NCBI RefSeq assembly: GCF_019774615.1
Contig: NZ_CP081497.1
Span: forward strand, 620,001 to 684,000
DNA length: 64,000 bases
Direction: 5' to 3'
Origin: Streptomyces sp. BHT-5-2
GTDB lineage: Bacteria > Actinomycetota > Actinomycetes > Streptomycetales > Streptomycetaceae
The notes under the pieces: model-generated
What the model was told of the DNA's origin: nothing
Databases searched by the model: none
The model's input: the letters and a program-made list of their open reading frames with translations, nothing else
Translations under genes and position numbers: made by a program
Part shown: positions 53,249-61,254 of the stretch, piece by piece
Position numbering within the stretch: the stretch's first letter is position 1
Layout: every line of letters begins with the position of its first letter

Positions 53249-53344
53249 TTAAGAACGCTGAAGAAAACCGAGAAAACCGAAAACATTCCACCGAAACACC
53301 GCGCGCGAACACCAGGCGAAGCGACGGCGCGCGACGGCCGGCAT
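53249..53344 (-). CDS. Candidate leader ORF upstream of the ABC-F gene
   Basis: A 31-codon ORF (MPAVARRRFAWC at the start, WNVFGFLGFLQRS at the end) stops 14 bases before the ABC-F start. Antibiotic-inducible ABC-F genes are often controlled by translation of a short leader peptide. The local AT-rich TTTTCGG/TTTTCTC repeats form part of its 3-prime end. No clear ribosome-binding site or terminator hairpin was found, so confidence is low. The rest of 53235-53527 holds nothing else recognisable. Confidence 0.3.
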   Translation of the reverse strand: MPAVARRRFAWCSRAVFRWNVFGFLGFLQRS

Positions 53345-53527
53345 CCCCGCAGGCGTGATCACATTCCGCTTCGGCACTGTATCGGAACGGGAATCCGCAC
53401 ACCGAACGGCGAACTCCGGCCGTACTCTCCCCCGTACGACGCCCGGGGCCAAGCGGATTTCCCGCCCGTGACGGATTCCGGCCGCCGCCCTTGGGACCGA
53501 CGGCCCGAGGAAGCGCCCGGCGCACCC

Positions 53528-54283
53528 TCACCCGCCGTCGGCCGTCGGCTTCTCCCAGACCGACACATGCCGACGGCTCTCGCCGGTGAACGCCTCGCCC
53601 GACCACCCGGCCCAGCGCTCGCGCAGCCGCAGCCCGGCCAGCCGCGCCATCAGATCGAGTTCCGCCGGCCAGACGTACCGGAACGGGATCGACCGGTAGC
53701 TGCCGCGCCCGTCGACGACGTCGACGTAGTTCGAGCTCATCGCCTGGGTGGCGACGTCATAGAGGTCGAACGCCCAACGGGTCGGACTGATCCCGAACGG
53801 CACGGCGTGCGCTCCCGGCGGGAGCTTCCGCAGCTCGGGGACCGTCACCTCGACGACGAAGCAGCCCCCCGGTGCGAGGTGTGCCGCGGCATTGCGGAAG
53901 CAGTCGACCTGCGCCTCCTGGGACGTCAGATTCATGACGGTGTTGAAGACCAGGTAGGCGAGCGAGAACGTCCCGTCCACCCGTGTGGTGGCGAAGTCGC
54001 CGATCGTCACGCCGATGCCGTCGCCGCCCGGCTTGGCCCGCAGCCGGTCGACCATCGCCCGGGACAGGTCGATGCCGTGGACCGGCACACCGCGGCGCGC
54101 CAGCGGCAGCGCGATCCGGCCCGTCCCGATGCCCAGCTCCAGCGCCCGCCCGCGCCCGGCGAGCCGGACCAGGAAATCGACCACCGGATCCACAACTCCC
54201 GCGGCGAACATCTCCGCTGACGTCTCGTCATACGTCGTCGCGACATCCTGCCCGAAGTATCCGTCCGCATCGACATCGACCAT
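53528..54283 (-). CDS. Class I SAM-dependent methyltransferase
   Basis: 251 residues from ATG 54281-54283; no strong ribosome-binding site. SAM motif I ALELGIGTGRIALPLARRG near residue 47, acidic beta-2 (VHGIDLSRAMVDRL), and motif post I LAPGGCFVVEVTVPELR near 140. Typical cytoplasmic small-molecule methyltransferase; YFGQDVATTYDETSAEMF at the N terminus is the usual family start. Substrate unknown. Confidence 0.87.
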   Translation of the reverse strand: MVDVDADGYFGQDVATTYDETSAEMFAAGVVDPVVDFLVRLAGRGRALELGIGTGRIALPLARRGVPVHGIDLSRAMVDRLRAKPGGDGIGVTIGDFATTRVDGTFSLAYLVFNTVMNLTSQEAQVDCFRNAAAHLAPGGCFVVEVTVPELRKLPPGAHAVPFGISPTRWAFDLYDVATQAMSSNYVDVVDGRGSYRSIPFRYVWPAELDLMARLAGLRLRERWAGWSGEAFTGESRRHVSVWEKPTADGG

Positions 54284-54384
54284 GCCCGGACCGTACCGCG
54301 CAGGACGCCCGGCCCGCCCGGCATTTTTCGCGCGGGCCCTCCTGCCTGGGCCACGGCCCGGCCCGGGGCCGAGGCGCATCGGGG

Positions 54385-55290
54385 TCAGTGCGGCACGGCC
54401 TCGCACAGCGCGGCGGCGACCGCGACCTCGGTGCCGGCCAGTCCGACCGAGCTGAAGACCGTGAGCTCGTCGTCGGCCGTACGGGCCGAGGCCGCGCCGG
54501 CGAGCACGGCGCCGAGGGGGACGAGCCGGTCGATCGGGAAGAGCTGCGGTTCGGGGAAGCCGGCCGACTGGGCGACGGAGTCGGTCAGGACGGTGCCGGC
54601 CCGCTCGGCCAGGGAGGCGGGCACCTCGCGCCGGGCAACGGACTTGGGGCCGAGGGTCGACAGATGGGTGCCCGGAGCCAGCCAGTCGGCATCCAGGACC
54701 GGAGTGGGGCTGCCGGTGGCCACGATCACCACGTCCCGGTCGGCGACCGCGTCCCGCACCGCGGTCACCGCCCTTGCCGCCACGCCGAGTTCGGCGGCGG
54801 CCCGGCGCGCGAAGGCCGCGGCGCGCTCCTGACGGCGGGCCACCACGACGGCCTCCGTCACCTCCCGCACCGCGCACAGGGCCCACAGCTGCGCCCATGC
54901 CTGTGGCCCCGCCCCCACCAGCCCGACGCGGACCGGTCCGGGCCGGGCCGCGGCATCCACCGCCACGGCGCCGATCGCCCCGGTCCGCCGCGGGCCCAGC
55001 TCGTCGCCGTGCACCACGGCCCGCAGCCGGCCGTCCTCCGTGCCCCAGACGGCGACCAACTGCTCGGCGCCGACGAGGGTGTCGTAGCAGCGGAAGCCGA
55101 ACAGCCCGCGGGTGCGCAGCCGGCCCGCGGTGATCACCAGATCGCCGTCCCCGAGCCCGGCCCGGGCCCGGGGCGGCGCGTCCAGCGTGCCGTGATGGGC
55201 GGCCAGCAGCGCCTCGCGCACGGCGCGGACCGCCGTCGCGGCGTCCAGACGGGCGCGGACATCGTCGTCGTCGAGCAGCAGCACGGGCAC
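54385..55290 (-). CDS. Ornithine cyclodeaminase / mu-crystallin family protein
   Basis: 301 residues if GTG 55288-55290 is used (GAAGGG nine bases upstream); GTG 55296 is possible. An NAD-binding Rossmann domain with VRVGLVGAGPQAWAQLWAL near 121, a substrate-domain Arg/Lys region and VIVATGSPTPVLDADWLAPG near 190. The family makes proline from ornithine or reduces imines such as in siderophore or amino-acid pathways. A second family member starts at the right edge (63615). Confidence 0.85.
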   Translation of the reverse strand: MPVLLLDDDDVRARLDAATAVRAVREALLAAHHGTLDAPPRARAGLGDGDLVITAGRLRTRGLFGFRCYDTLVGAEQLVAVWGTEDGRLRAVVHGDELGPRRTGAIGAVAVDAAARPGPVRVGLVGAGPQAWAQLWALCAVREVTEAVVVARRQERAAAFARRAAAELGVAARAVTAVRDAVADRDVVIVATGSPTPVLDADWLAPGTHLSTLGPKSVARREVPASLAERAGTVLTDSVAQSAGFPEPQLFPIDRLVPLGAVLAGAASARTADDELTVFSSVGLAGTEVAVAAALCEAVPH

Positions 55291-55411
55291 CGGCACGTTC
55301 CCTTCGGTGGGCGGGACCCGGGCGGATCCCTGGTCGGGGACCACTGTGCCGGTCCGGTGCCGTGCGCCGCATCCGTCGTGCGGCCGCCGCCCGCCGGCGG
55401 CGGCCGCGGGA

Positions 55412-56434
55412 TCAGGCGCCGGCCGCGACCACGTCGGTGGCGTCCACCGCACGGCGCAGGGCGCCAGCGAGCCGCACGGCGTCACCGACCGCCCACACAT
55501 GGACGAAGAACAGGCGGGGTTCGTCCGTCAGGCCGTGGTTGTGCAGCTCGACGAGCTTGGCGTCGGCCTTCCGCAGCGCCCGCAGGACGTCCTGGACCTC
55601 GTCGGCGACCATGCAGCAGTCCGCGCTGACCGCGGCCCGACCGTCGCCCAGCGGCTGGAAGTTGAAGGCGCTGGTCGAGCCCAGACCCGGCGGCAGCACC
55701 AGCCTGCCGTCGGTGATCTTCTCCCGGCGGACGAAGATGCACTTGTAGATCCCGTCGTCCACGGACCCCTTGGCGCGCATCGCCTCGTCGATCCCGTCGG
55801 TGTCCAGATCGACGTCGTCGTCCGCGTCGGACTCCTTCGCGAGCGGGGTGCCGGTGCCGTCGAACGCCTTGCGGATACCGCGCGCCAGCGTCTCCGGGTC
55901 GTGGCCGTGCCCGTGCACATGGACCCACCAGATGTCCGGCTGCTGGGAGAGCAGGTGCTTGTGCAGCGCGGTCACGGCGAGGTGGTGCTTCTGCAACGTG
56001 TCGACGAAGCCCTGGAGTTCGTCCTCGGTCACCACCACGTCGCCCATCAGCAGGGTGCTGTCGTCGGCGTAGCGGACGAAGGAGACGTGCGAGCCCAGTG
56101 CGAGGGACGGCTTTACGTGGATGCGATGCGAGGCCACCTTGAGGTCCCGTCGGGGGAGCCCGGTGTGGTACATCACCTTGCGCTTCATGTCGCCGGTCCT
56201 GCCCATCGTCCTGGCGACCGATTTCCAGTGGGAGAGAGTGCTCTCGACCGGTTCGATCAGCTTCCGCGCGGCCGGCGCGAGCGCCTCGCCGGACTCGCCG
56301 GGCAGGGCGGCCGGACGGGCCCGCGCCGGAGTGGGCGCCGCGGCCAGCAGCGGGGCGAAGGCCGCCGCGGCCAGTACGCGCCGCCGAGGAGAACCCGCTC
56401 GCGGGTCGGGGGTCTGCTGTCGGTCTCCAGCCAT
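55412..56434 (-). CDS. DUF1259 (LppY/LpqO-like) exported protein
   Basis: 340 residues from ATG 56432-56434, GGAGG ten bases before. An Arg-rich start and hydrophobic stretch (RRRVLAAAAFAPLLAAAP near 19) suggest a signal peptide, perhaps Tat. Two related DUF1259 units follow: first with VTEDELQGFVDTLQKHHLAV and VHVHGHG, second with VADEVQDVLRALRKADAKLV, ELHNHGL and FVHVWAVGDA. Similar mycobacterial proteins (LppY/LpqO) are cell-envelope lipoproteins of unknown role. Confidence 0.85.
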   Translation of the reverse strand: MAGDRQQTPDPRAGSPRRRVLAAAAFAPLLAAAPTPARARPAALPGESGEALAPAARKLIEPVESTLSHWKSVARTMGRTGDMKRKVMYHTGLPRRDLKVASHRIHVKPSLALGSHVSFVRYADDSTLLMGDVVVTEDELQGFVDTLQKHHLAVTALHKHLLSQQPDIWWVHVHGHGHDPETLARGIRKAFDGTGTPLAKESDADDDVDLDTDGIDEAMRAKGSVDDGIYKCIFVRREKITDGRLVLPPGLGSTSAFNFQPLGDGRAAVSADCCMVADEVQDVLRALRKADAKLVELHNHGLTDEPRLFFVHVWAVGDAVRLAGALRRAVDATDVVAAGA

Positions 56435-56670
56435 GACGTGAATACCTCCACGGTGACCTCCATCAGGAGGAGTTGGATGCATCCCCGAACTGACGGCCCG
56501 TCACCCCGCGGTTGCGGGCCAGCTGGGCTAAGCGGTCATCGTGATGGGTGAGGGAGCGGGGCCGGACGGCCGGTCCCGTTGACGCCTCCGGCGCCCGAGC
56601 CCCGCCGACCGCCCGCGCGGGCCCGCCTGCCCCCCTCGCCGGGCGACCCCCGCCGCCGGACAGCAAGAGC

Positions 56671-56702
56671 GCGCCCCGCTCTGCTTCGGCAGGGCGGGGC
56701 GC
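56671..56702 (-). terminator. Long hairpin with UUCG-type loop downstream of the small protein gene
   Basis: Fourteen paired bases (GCGCCCCGCTCTGC with GCAGGGCGGGGCGC, one T-G wobble) around TTCG on the plus strand; on the minus strand this hairpin follows the stop at 56711 and probably ends the transcript. Confidence 0.65.
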
Positions 56703-56710
56703 TTGGTCGT

Positions 56711-56890
56711 TCAGTTGGTGGCGGGGGCGGCGGCGGGGGTGGTGTGCGTGTGTACGGAGTTCGCCCAGGCGGCGAGCAGCTGCTCGTACTCGGCTTGTTC
56801 CTCCGGCAACAGGGCCCGACCGGCGCGCGCGGCCATGAACTCGCGTATCCGCTCGTTGGCCTCGGAGTGTGGAACGCTCGTGGTCGCCAT
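56711..56890 (-). CDS. Small conserved protein, paralogue of the 58228 protein
   Basis: 59 residues from ATG 56888-56890. It shares the core EANERIREFMAARAGR and PEEQAEYEQLLAAW with the protein at 58228-58395, so both are real genes under selection. Probably a helical, soluble protein; function unknown. The shared core is acidic and lacks membrane or metal motifs. No ribosome-binding site is evident. A UUCG hairpin follows its stop. Confidence 0.7.
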   Translation of the reverse strand: MATTSVPHSEANERIREFMAARAGRALLPEEQAEYEQLLAAWANSVHTHTTPAAAPATN

Positions 56891-57146
56891 GGTCCGAATT
56901 CTACGTCCGTGCGGTGACAACCGGCTTGATCACGGCACATATGAGGTGCCGGGGATGCCCCTCGGCTCGCCGCTCTCCCGGTTCCTCCGCTTGCGGGACC
57001 GCCCTGGGTGGCGTCCGGCCGCAGATGGCCCGTAGCACCGGCGCACGTTGGAGTGACATGGCCGTTTGCCGGAGGGGGTCCGGGGAGTCGGGGGAAGGAT
57101 GGCGGTGGTTCTGCCGATATGTCGCCTTGATGAATGGAGGTCCCTC

Positions 57147-57320
57147 ATGAAGCGCCTGACTGTTCTCGCTACCGCAGTAGCGGCCTCAGCGCTGATCGTC
57201 CTCGGAGCCGGCACCGCCCATGCCGACGGACCCAATTCCGGCTCCGCCCGGATCGGAACCGCCCCGATCACCGAAGGTATCCAAAGAGTGGTGAGCGGGG
57301 CCTTCCTTATCGACGACTGA
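57147..57320 (+). CDS. Small secreted peptide
   Basis: 57 residues. ATG 57147 is preceded by GGAGG at six bases. A classical signal peptide (MKRLTVLATAVAASALIVLG, cleavage near AHADG) leaves a mature peptide of about 30 residues without Cys: ARIGTAPITEGIQRVVSGAF and a short acidic end. Function unknown; it is not a chaplin or a known bacteriocin class as far as I can see. It sits between the two small paralogous genes. Confidence 0.75.
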   Translation: MKRLTVLATAVAASALIVLGAGTAHADGPNSGSARIGTAPITEGIQRVVSGAFLIDD

Positions 57321-57457
57321 GATCCTGCGCAGGGGCGAGCCCCTTGGATGCGGTGCGACGCCTCCGTTCAGGCCCGTTCGAGGGCGAGAGCGGGGGCGCG
57401 GCTGTGTGCGGGCCCGTCCCGGCGTGGCCGAGCCGTCAGGTCGAAGGGCGGCCCGTG

Positions 57458-58075
57458 TCAGGCGTCGGTCGGGTGGCGGGGTTCGCGCCACATGGTCCAC
57501 AGCGTCGGGCCGTTCTCCGGGAGTTGCATCTTCTCCCGGACGGTGAAGCCGAAGTGTTCGTAGACGGGCAGGTTCGACGGCTTGGAGGACTCCAGGTAGG
57601 TGGGCAGGCCCGTGGCGTCCGCCTTGGCCAGGCCCGAGCGGAGCAGGGCGGCTCCGTGGCCCTGGCCCTGGGCGGCCGGGTCGGCGCCGATCACCGCCAG
57701 GGACCAGTGGGGTTCCTGGGGTGCGTAGTCGGCGGCCGTCAGGGCCGCCTGCGCGAAGAGGGCGGCCCGGTCCCCGAGGATGCTTTCGAGTTCGTGGATG
57801 GTTTCCGCGTCGGGAACGGCCTTGTCCTGAGCCTCCGGCGGCACCCAGAACGCGGCGGCCGCGTCGGTGCGTTCGCACACGCCGTGGCGGACGTACTGGC
57901 GGGTGAAGAGCGTGGCGAAGTAGCGGCCGAGTCCTGCCTCGCGTGCGGTGCTCTCGGGGAAGCACCAGCGCATCATCGGGTCGTCGTCGAAGGCGAGCGC
58001 CAGGGCGCGGCTGACCAGGGGAGCGTCGTCGACCGTCGCCGTCTTTGGGGTGTTTGGCATCGACATACCGGTCAT
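57458..58075 (-). CDS. GNAT-family N-acetyltransferase
   Basis: 205 residues from ATG 58073-58075; ATG 58066 and 58060 are in-frame alternatives and none has a good ribosome-binding site. The acetyl-CoA binding motif A reads HWSLAVIGADPAAQGQGHGA (Q/RxxGxG/A) near residue 130, followed by TYLESSKPSNLPVYEHFGF, the usual motif B. It resembles the small GNATs that acetylate drugs or metabolites. Substrate unknown. Confidence 0.85.
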   Translation of the reverse strand: MTGMSMPNTPKTATVDDAPLVSRALALAFDDDPMMRWCFPESTAREAGLGRYFATLFTRQYVRHGVCERTDAAAAFWVPPEAQDKAVPDAETIHELESILGDRAALFAQAALTAADYAPQEPHWSLAVIGADPAAQGQGHGAALLRSGLAKADATGLPTYLESSKPSNLPVYEHFGFTVREKMQLPENGPTLWTMWREPRHPTDA

Positions 58076-58182
58076 TGTGTACGGCGGCTGTTTCCGGTGG
58101 TGCGGTGGGGGCGGTTGAGGAGTCGGGCCAACCGGCCGGGCCAACCGGGAGAATCCGGCGTGGGGTTGTGGCCGTCGCATGG

Positions 58183-58222
58183 ACAGCGCCTCGGCCCCGC
58201 GTGAGCAGGGGCGAGGCGCTGT
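58183..58222 (-). terminator. Hairpin terminator downstream of the 58228 small gene
   Basis: ACAGCGCCTCG...CCCC and GGGG-CGAGGCGCTGT form a 15-bp stem with one bulged base, just after the stop of the minus-strand small gene. Confidence 0.6.
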
Positions 58223-58227
58223 GGTGG

Positions 58228-58395
58228 TCAGTTCGTGGGCCGGCGGCTGTGTATCGCGTCGGTCCAAGCGGCGAGCAGTTGCTCGTACTCGGTTTGCTCT
58301 TCGGGCCATAGTGGCCGACCGACACGGGCGGCCATGAATGCGCGTATACGCTCGTTGGCCTCGGCGGTGGCGTCTGGGACGCATGTGGGCGCCAT
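58228..58395 (-). CDS. Small conserved protein, paralogue of the 56711 protein
   Basis: 55 residues from ATG 58393-58395. Core EANERIRAFMAARVGR and PEEQTEYEQLLAAW match the 59-residue protein at 56711-56890 nearly exactly, while their termini differ. Both genes have a hairpin terminator, so each is an independent unit. No family name is known to me. Possible roles such as regulator or antitoxin are speculation. Confidence 0.7.
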   Translation of the reverse strand: MAPTCVPDATAEANERIRAFMAARVGRPLWPEEQTEYEQLLAAWTDAIHSRRPTN

Positions 58396-58530
58396 GCCGA
58401 AGATGATATTCCGCTGGATGGTCTGAGGCTATTACCGCGTTTGGGTGATACTGGCAAGCTCTGCCCTTGATGTCACGGAGGCATTCGATCCGGGCGCCGG
58501 GGCAAGGGGCGGAGCCGGGGTGGTCGTTGA

Positions 58531-58959
58531 TCAGTCGGGCGACTCGGCGAGGCGGCGGAGCAGCGGCTCGACCTCGGCCAGTTTGCGGATCTCGTCCGGA
58601 CGGAGTGCGGTGAGGCGACGGGCCAGGTCCTGTGCCTCACCGCGGGCGAGGTCCGTCAGTGCCGTGGTGCCGCGTTCGGTGAGCAGGATCCGGCTGGCGC
58701 GCCGGTCCTTGGGGTCGGCCTCGCGGCGCACCAGGCCGGCCGACTCCAGGCCCAGGACCGCGGCGGTGGCGGTCGGTTGGGAGCAGGGCACCCACTGCGC
58801 GATCTCCCCGATGCGGGACGGGCCGCGCTGGTTGAGCAGCGCCAGCACGGCGACATGGGTCAGCTGGATGCTGCCCGCCGTGGCGGACCTGCGCAGGCTC
58901 CGGGTGAGCCGGTGCAGTGAGATCACCAGCTGGAGCGCCGCGTCGTCGCCGATGGTCAT
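58531..58959 (-). CDS. MarR-family transcriptional regulator
   Basis: 142 residues; ATG 58957-58959 with GGGTGG upstream. MarR winged helix: LTHVAVLALLNQRGPSRIGE, then AQWVPCSQPTATAAVLGLES as recognition helix and RREADPKDRRASRILLTERG as the wing. No Cys pair typical of redox-sensing OhrR except one Cys in VPCSQ. Possible targets are its own promoter or the asparagine synthetase gene, whose stop lies 66 bases upstream on the same strand. Confidence 0.9.
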   Translation of the reverse strand: MTIGDDAALQLVISLHRLTRSLRRSATAGSIQLTHVAVLALLNQRGPSRIGEIAQWVPCSQPTATAAVLGLESAGLVRREADPKDRRASRILLTERGTTALTDLARGEAQDLARRLTALRPDEIRKLAEVEPLLRRLAESPD

Positions 58960-59025
58960 CGTCCACCCATCCCTCGGTACCGCACCGGGTCCGCCGTGGA
59001 TCCCCTGCTCAGGGGTCGCCGTGGA

Positions 59026-60870
59026 TCAAGCGAGCGTAATGGTGGGGGAGTACATCTCCAACCACAGGGCCAGATCCAGTGTCCGTTCGAGGCCGCGCCG
59101 TGATGCCTGGGTGATCTGCGGTGCCTCATGGTGCGCCGCACGTCGCAGCCAGTCACGGTCGACGAGGTCGAAGACCTGGTGCGAGGGGCGCGCCAGCAGG
59201 TCCTTGGCGTGCCGCTGGAGAGCGACGGCGTACTGCGGGTCCTGGGTGGACGGGTACGGGCTCTTCACCCGGTCGTACACCGACCTGGGCAGCAGATCGG
59301 CGGTGGCCTCGCGCAGCAGGCTCTTCTCCCGGCCGTCGAAGGACTTCAGGGACCACGGGGCGTTGTAGACGTACTCGACCAGGCGGTGGTCGCAGAACGG
59401 GACCCGGACCTCCAGTCCGACGGCCATGCTCGCCCGGTCCTTGCGGTCCAGCAGGATCCGGACGAATCGGGTCAGGTGGAGATAGCAGATCTTCCGCATC
59501 CGGAACTCGAAGTCGCTCTCCCCGTCGAGCCGTTCGACGTCCTTGACGGCGCGGTCGTAGCCGTCCTGGACGTAGGAGCGCAGGTCGAGGGCGCCGGTGA
59601 GGTCCGAGGTGAGGACCGTGTCGCCGTTGCCCACGTTCCCGGCGTACCGGACGAGCCAGGGGAAGGTGTCGGCCTTGCGGGCCTCCTCGTCGAAGAACTG
59701 CTTGTACCCGCCGAAGACCTCGTCCGCCGACTCGCCGGACAGCGCCACCGTCGAGTGCTCGCGGATCGCCTTGAACAGCAGGTAGAGGGAGGCGTCCATG
59801 TCGCCCAGGCCCATCGGCAGGTCGCGGGCCCGCAGCATCTTGGCGCGGACGTCGGGGTCGGCCAGGGCGGCGGAGTCCAGCACGATGTCCTGGTGCTCGG
59901 TGCCCGCGGCCCAGGCCACGTCGTGCACGAAGGGGGTGTCGGGGGTGGCGCGCAGGTCGTCGGCGACGAAGTTCTCGGTCTGGCCGACGAAGTCGACGGC
60001 GAAGCTGCGCACCGTCTCGCCCACGTCGGCCAGCTGACGGGCCGCCAGGGCGGTCATCGCGGAGGAGTCCAGTCCGCCGGAGAGCAGGGTGCAGCGCGGG
60101 ACGTCGGAGACCAGCTGGCGGCGGACGATGTCGTCGAGCAGGGTCCGGACGTGGCCGATCGACGTCTCCTGGTCGTCGTGGTGCGCGCGGGTGCGCAGCG
60201 ACCAGTAGACGTGCCGGCGCACCCCGTCGGCGTCGACGGTGACCACGCTGCCCGGCTCTACCTCGAACATGCCGTCCCACACGGCGTGTCCGGGCGTCTT
60301 GATGAAGGCGAACAGCTCGCGCAGGCCGTCCAGGCCCACCCGCCGTTCGGCGAGCGGGTTGGCGAGGATCGCCTTGGGCTCGGAGCCGAACAGCACGCCG
60401 TCGGCGGTGGGGTAGTAGTAGAACGGCTTGATGCCCATCCGGTCGCGGACCATCACCAGCCGCCGGCGCTGCTCGTCCCAGACGGCGAACGCGAACATGC
60501 CGTTGAGGTGTTCGGCGACCGCCTCGCCCCACTCCAGGTAGCCGTGCAGCACGACCTCGGTGTCGGAGTCGGTGGTGAAGCGGTGGCCGCGGCCCGCCAG
60601 TTCGCTGCGCAGTTCGCCGAAGTTGTAGGTCTCGCCGGAGTAGACGATGACGACCTCGGTGCCGTCCGGCCGCTCGACGGTCATGGGCTGACGTCCGCCG
60701 GGCAGGTCGATGATGGCGAGGCGACGGTGGCCCAGCGCGGCCGGGCCGCGTACCCAGGTGCCGCGGTCGTCGGGGCCGCGGCAGGACATCGTCTCGGTCA
60801 TCGCGTCCACGGTCTTCTGCTCGGAACGCAGATCGCGGTCGAAGGAAATCCAGCCGGTGATGCCGCACAT
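59026..60870 (-). CDS. asnB: Glutamine-dependent asparagine synthetase (AsnB)
   Basis: 614 residues; ATG 60868-60870 with AGGAGG. The class II amidotransferase starts MCGITGWISFDRDLRSE, with Cys2 as nucleophile. The synthetase domain has the PP-loop LLSGGLDSSAMTALAA near 261 and SGESADEVFGGYKQFF near 375, ending in the usual helical tail. Converts aspartate, glutamine and ATP to asparagine in the cytoplasm. In Streptomyces some copies belong to peptide pathways, but no such neighbours are present, so housekeeping or regulated asparagine supply is likely. Confidence 0.95.
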   Translation of the reverse strand: MCGITGWISFDRDLRSEQKTVDAMTETMSCRGPDDRGTWVRGPAALGHRRLAIIDLPGGRQPMTVERPDGTEVVIVYSGETYNFGELRSELAGRGHRFTTDSDTEVVLHGYLEWGEAVAEHLNGMFAFAVWDEQRRRLVMVRDRMGIKPFYYYPTADGVLFGSEPKAILANPLAERRVGLDGLRELFAFIKTPGHAVWDGMFEVEPGSVVTVDADGVRRHVYWSLRTRAHHDDQETSIGHVRTLLDDIVRRQLVSDVPRCTLLSGGLDSSAMTALAARQLADVGETVRSFAVDFVGQTENFVADDLRATPDTPFVHDVAWAAGTEHQDIVLDSAALADPDVRAKMLRARDLPMGLGDMDASLYLLFKAIREHSTVALSGESADEVFGGYKQFFDEEARKADTFPWLVRYAGNVGNGDTVLTSDLTGALDLRSYVQDGYDRAVKDVERLDGESDFEFRMRKICYLHLTRFVRILLDRKDRASMAVGLEVRVPFCDHRLVEYVYNAPWSLKSFDGREKSLLREATADLLPRSVYDRVKSPYPSTQDPQYAVALQRHAKDLLARPSHQVFDLVDRDWLRRAAHHEAPQITQASRRGLERTLDLALWLEMYSPTITLA

Positions 60871-61254
60871 GCCGTGTCCTCCTGCTCCGAACCCTGGGGT
60901 CCGCGGGGGCAGGGGGCGCCGGAGGCATCGCTGCGGCCGCGGGCCGGGAGGGGCGGGCAGGGCCGGTCGGCCGGCTGCCCGGGCCGCTCCACCAGAGTCA
61001 GTTGTATCGAGCACCTATGTAATGAGGGTGTGCCCGAAGTGCCGGCCGCGTCAACCGGGGCGGATCGCGGAGGAGGAGTGCGCGGGGCCGTGCCGCGGCG
61101 GTCGGCGATCGTGCGGGCGGCCGCGCCGAGCTGCGGGTTCGCTGCCGGGGAGGGGAGCGGACGGCCCGCGCGGGGGCCGGGCCGGGCCGCGGGAACGAGG
61201 GAAAGGTTTTACCCCGAGTGGCGGGGCGGGCCGTGCGCCGCGTCCCCGCCCGGG
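60871..61254 (-). other. 384-base intergenic region upstream of asnB
   Basis: No gene supported. It should hold the asnB promoter; TACATAGGTGCTCGATACAAC (split across 61000-61025 on the minus strand) is the most AT-rich part and may include a -10. A GGGCGGG/CCCGCCC hairpin at 61224-61251 follows the FUSC stop and could be its terminator, without a T-run. Confidence 0.4.

Noticed and set aside
53232..53286. Overlapping ORF starting MFSVFSVFF as ABC-F leader
   Set aside because: It runs through the ABC-F start for hundreds of codons with shadow composition; the shorter 31-codon ORF is the better candidate.
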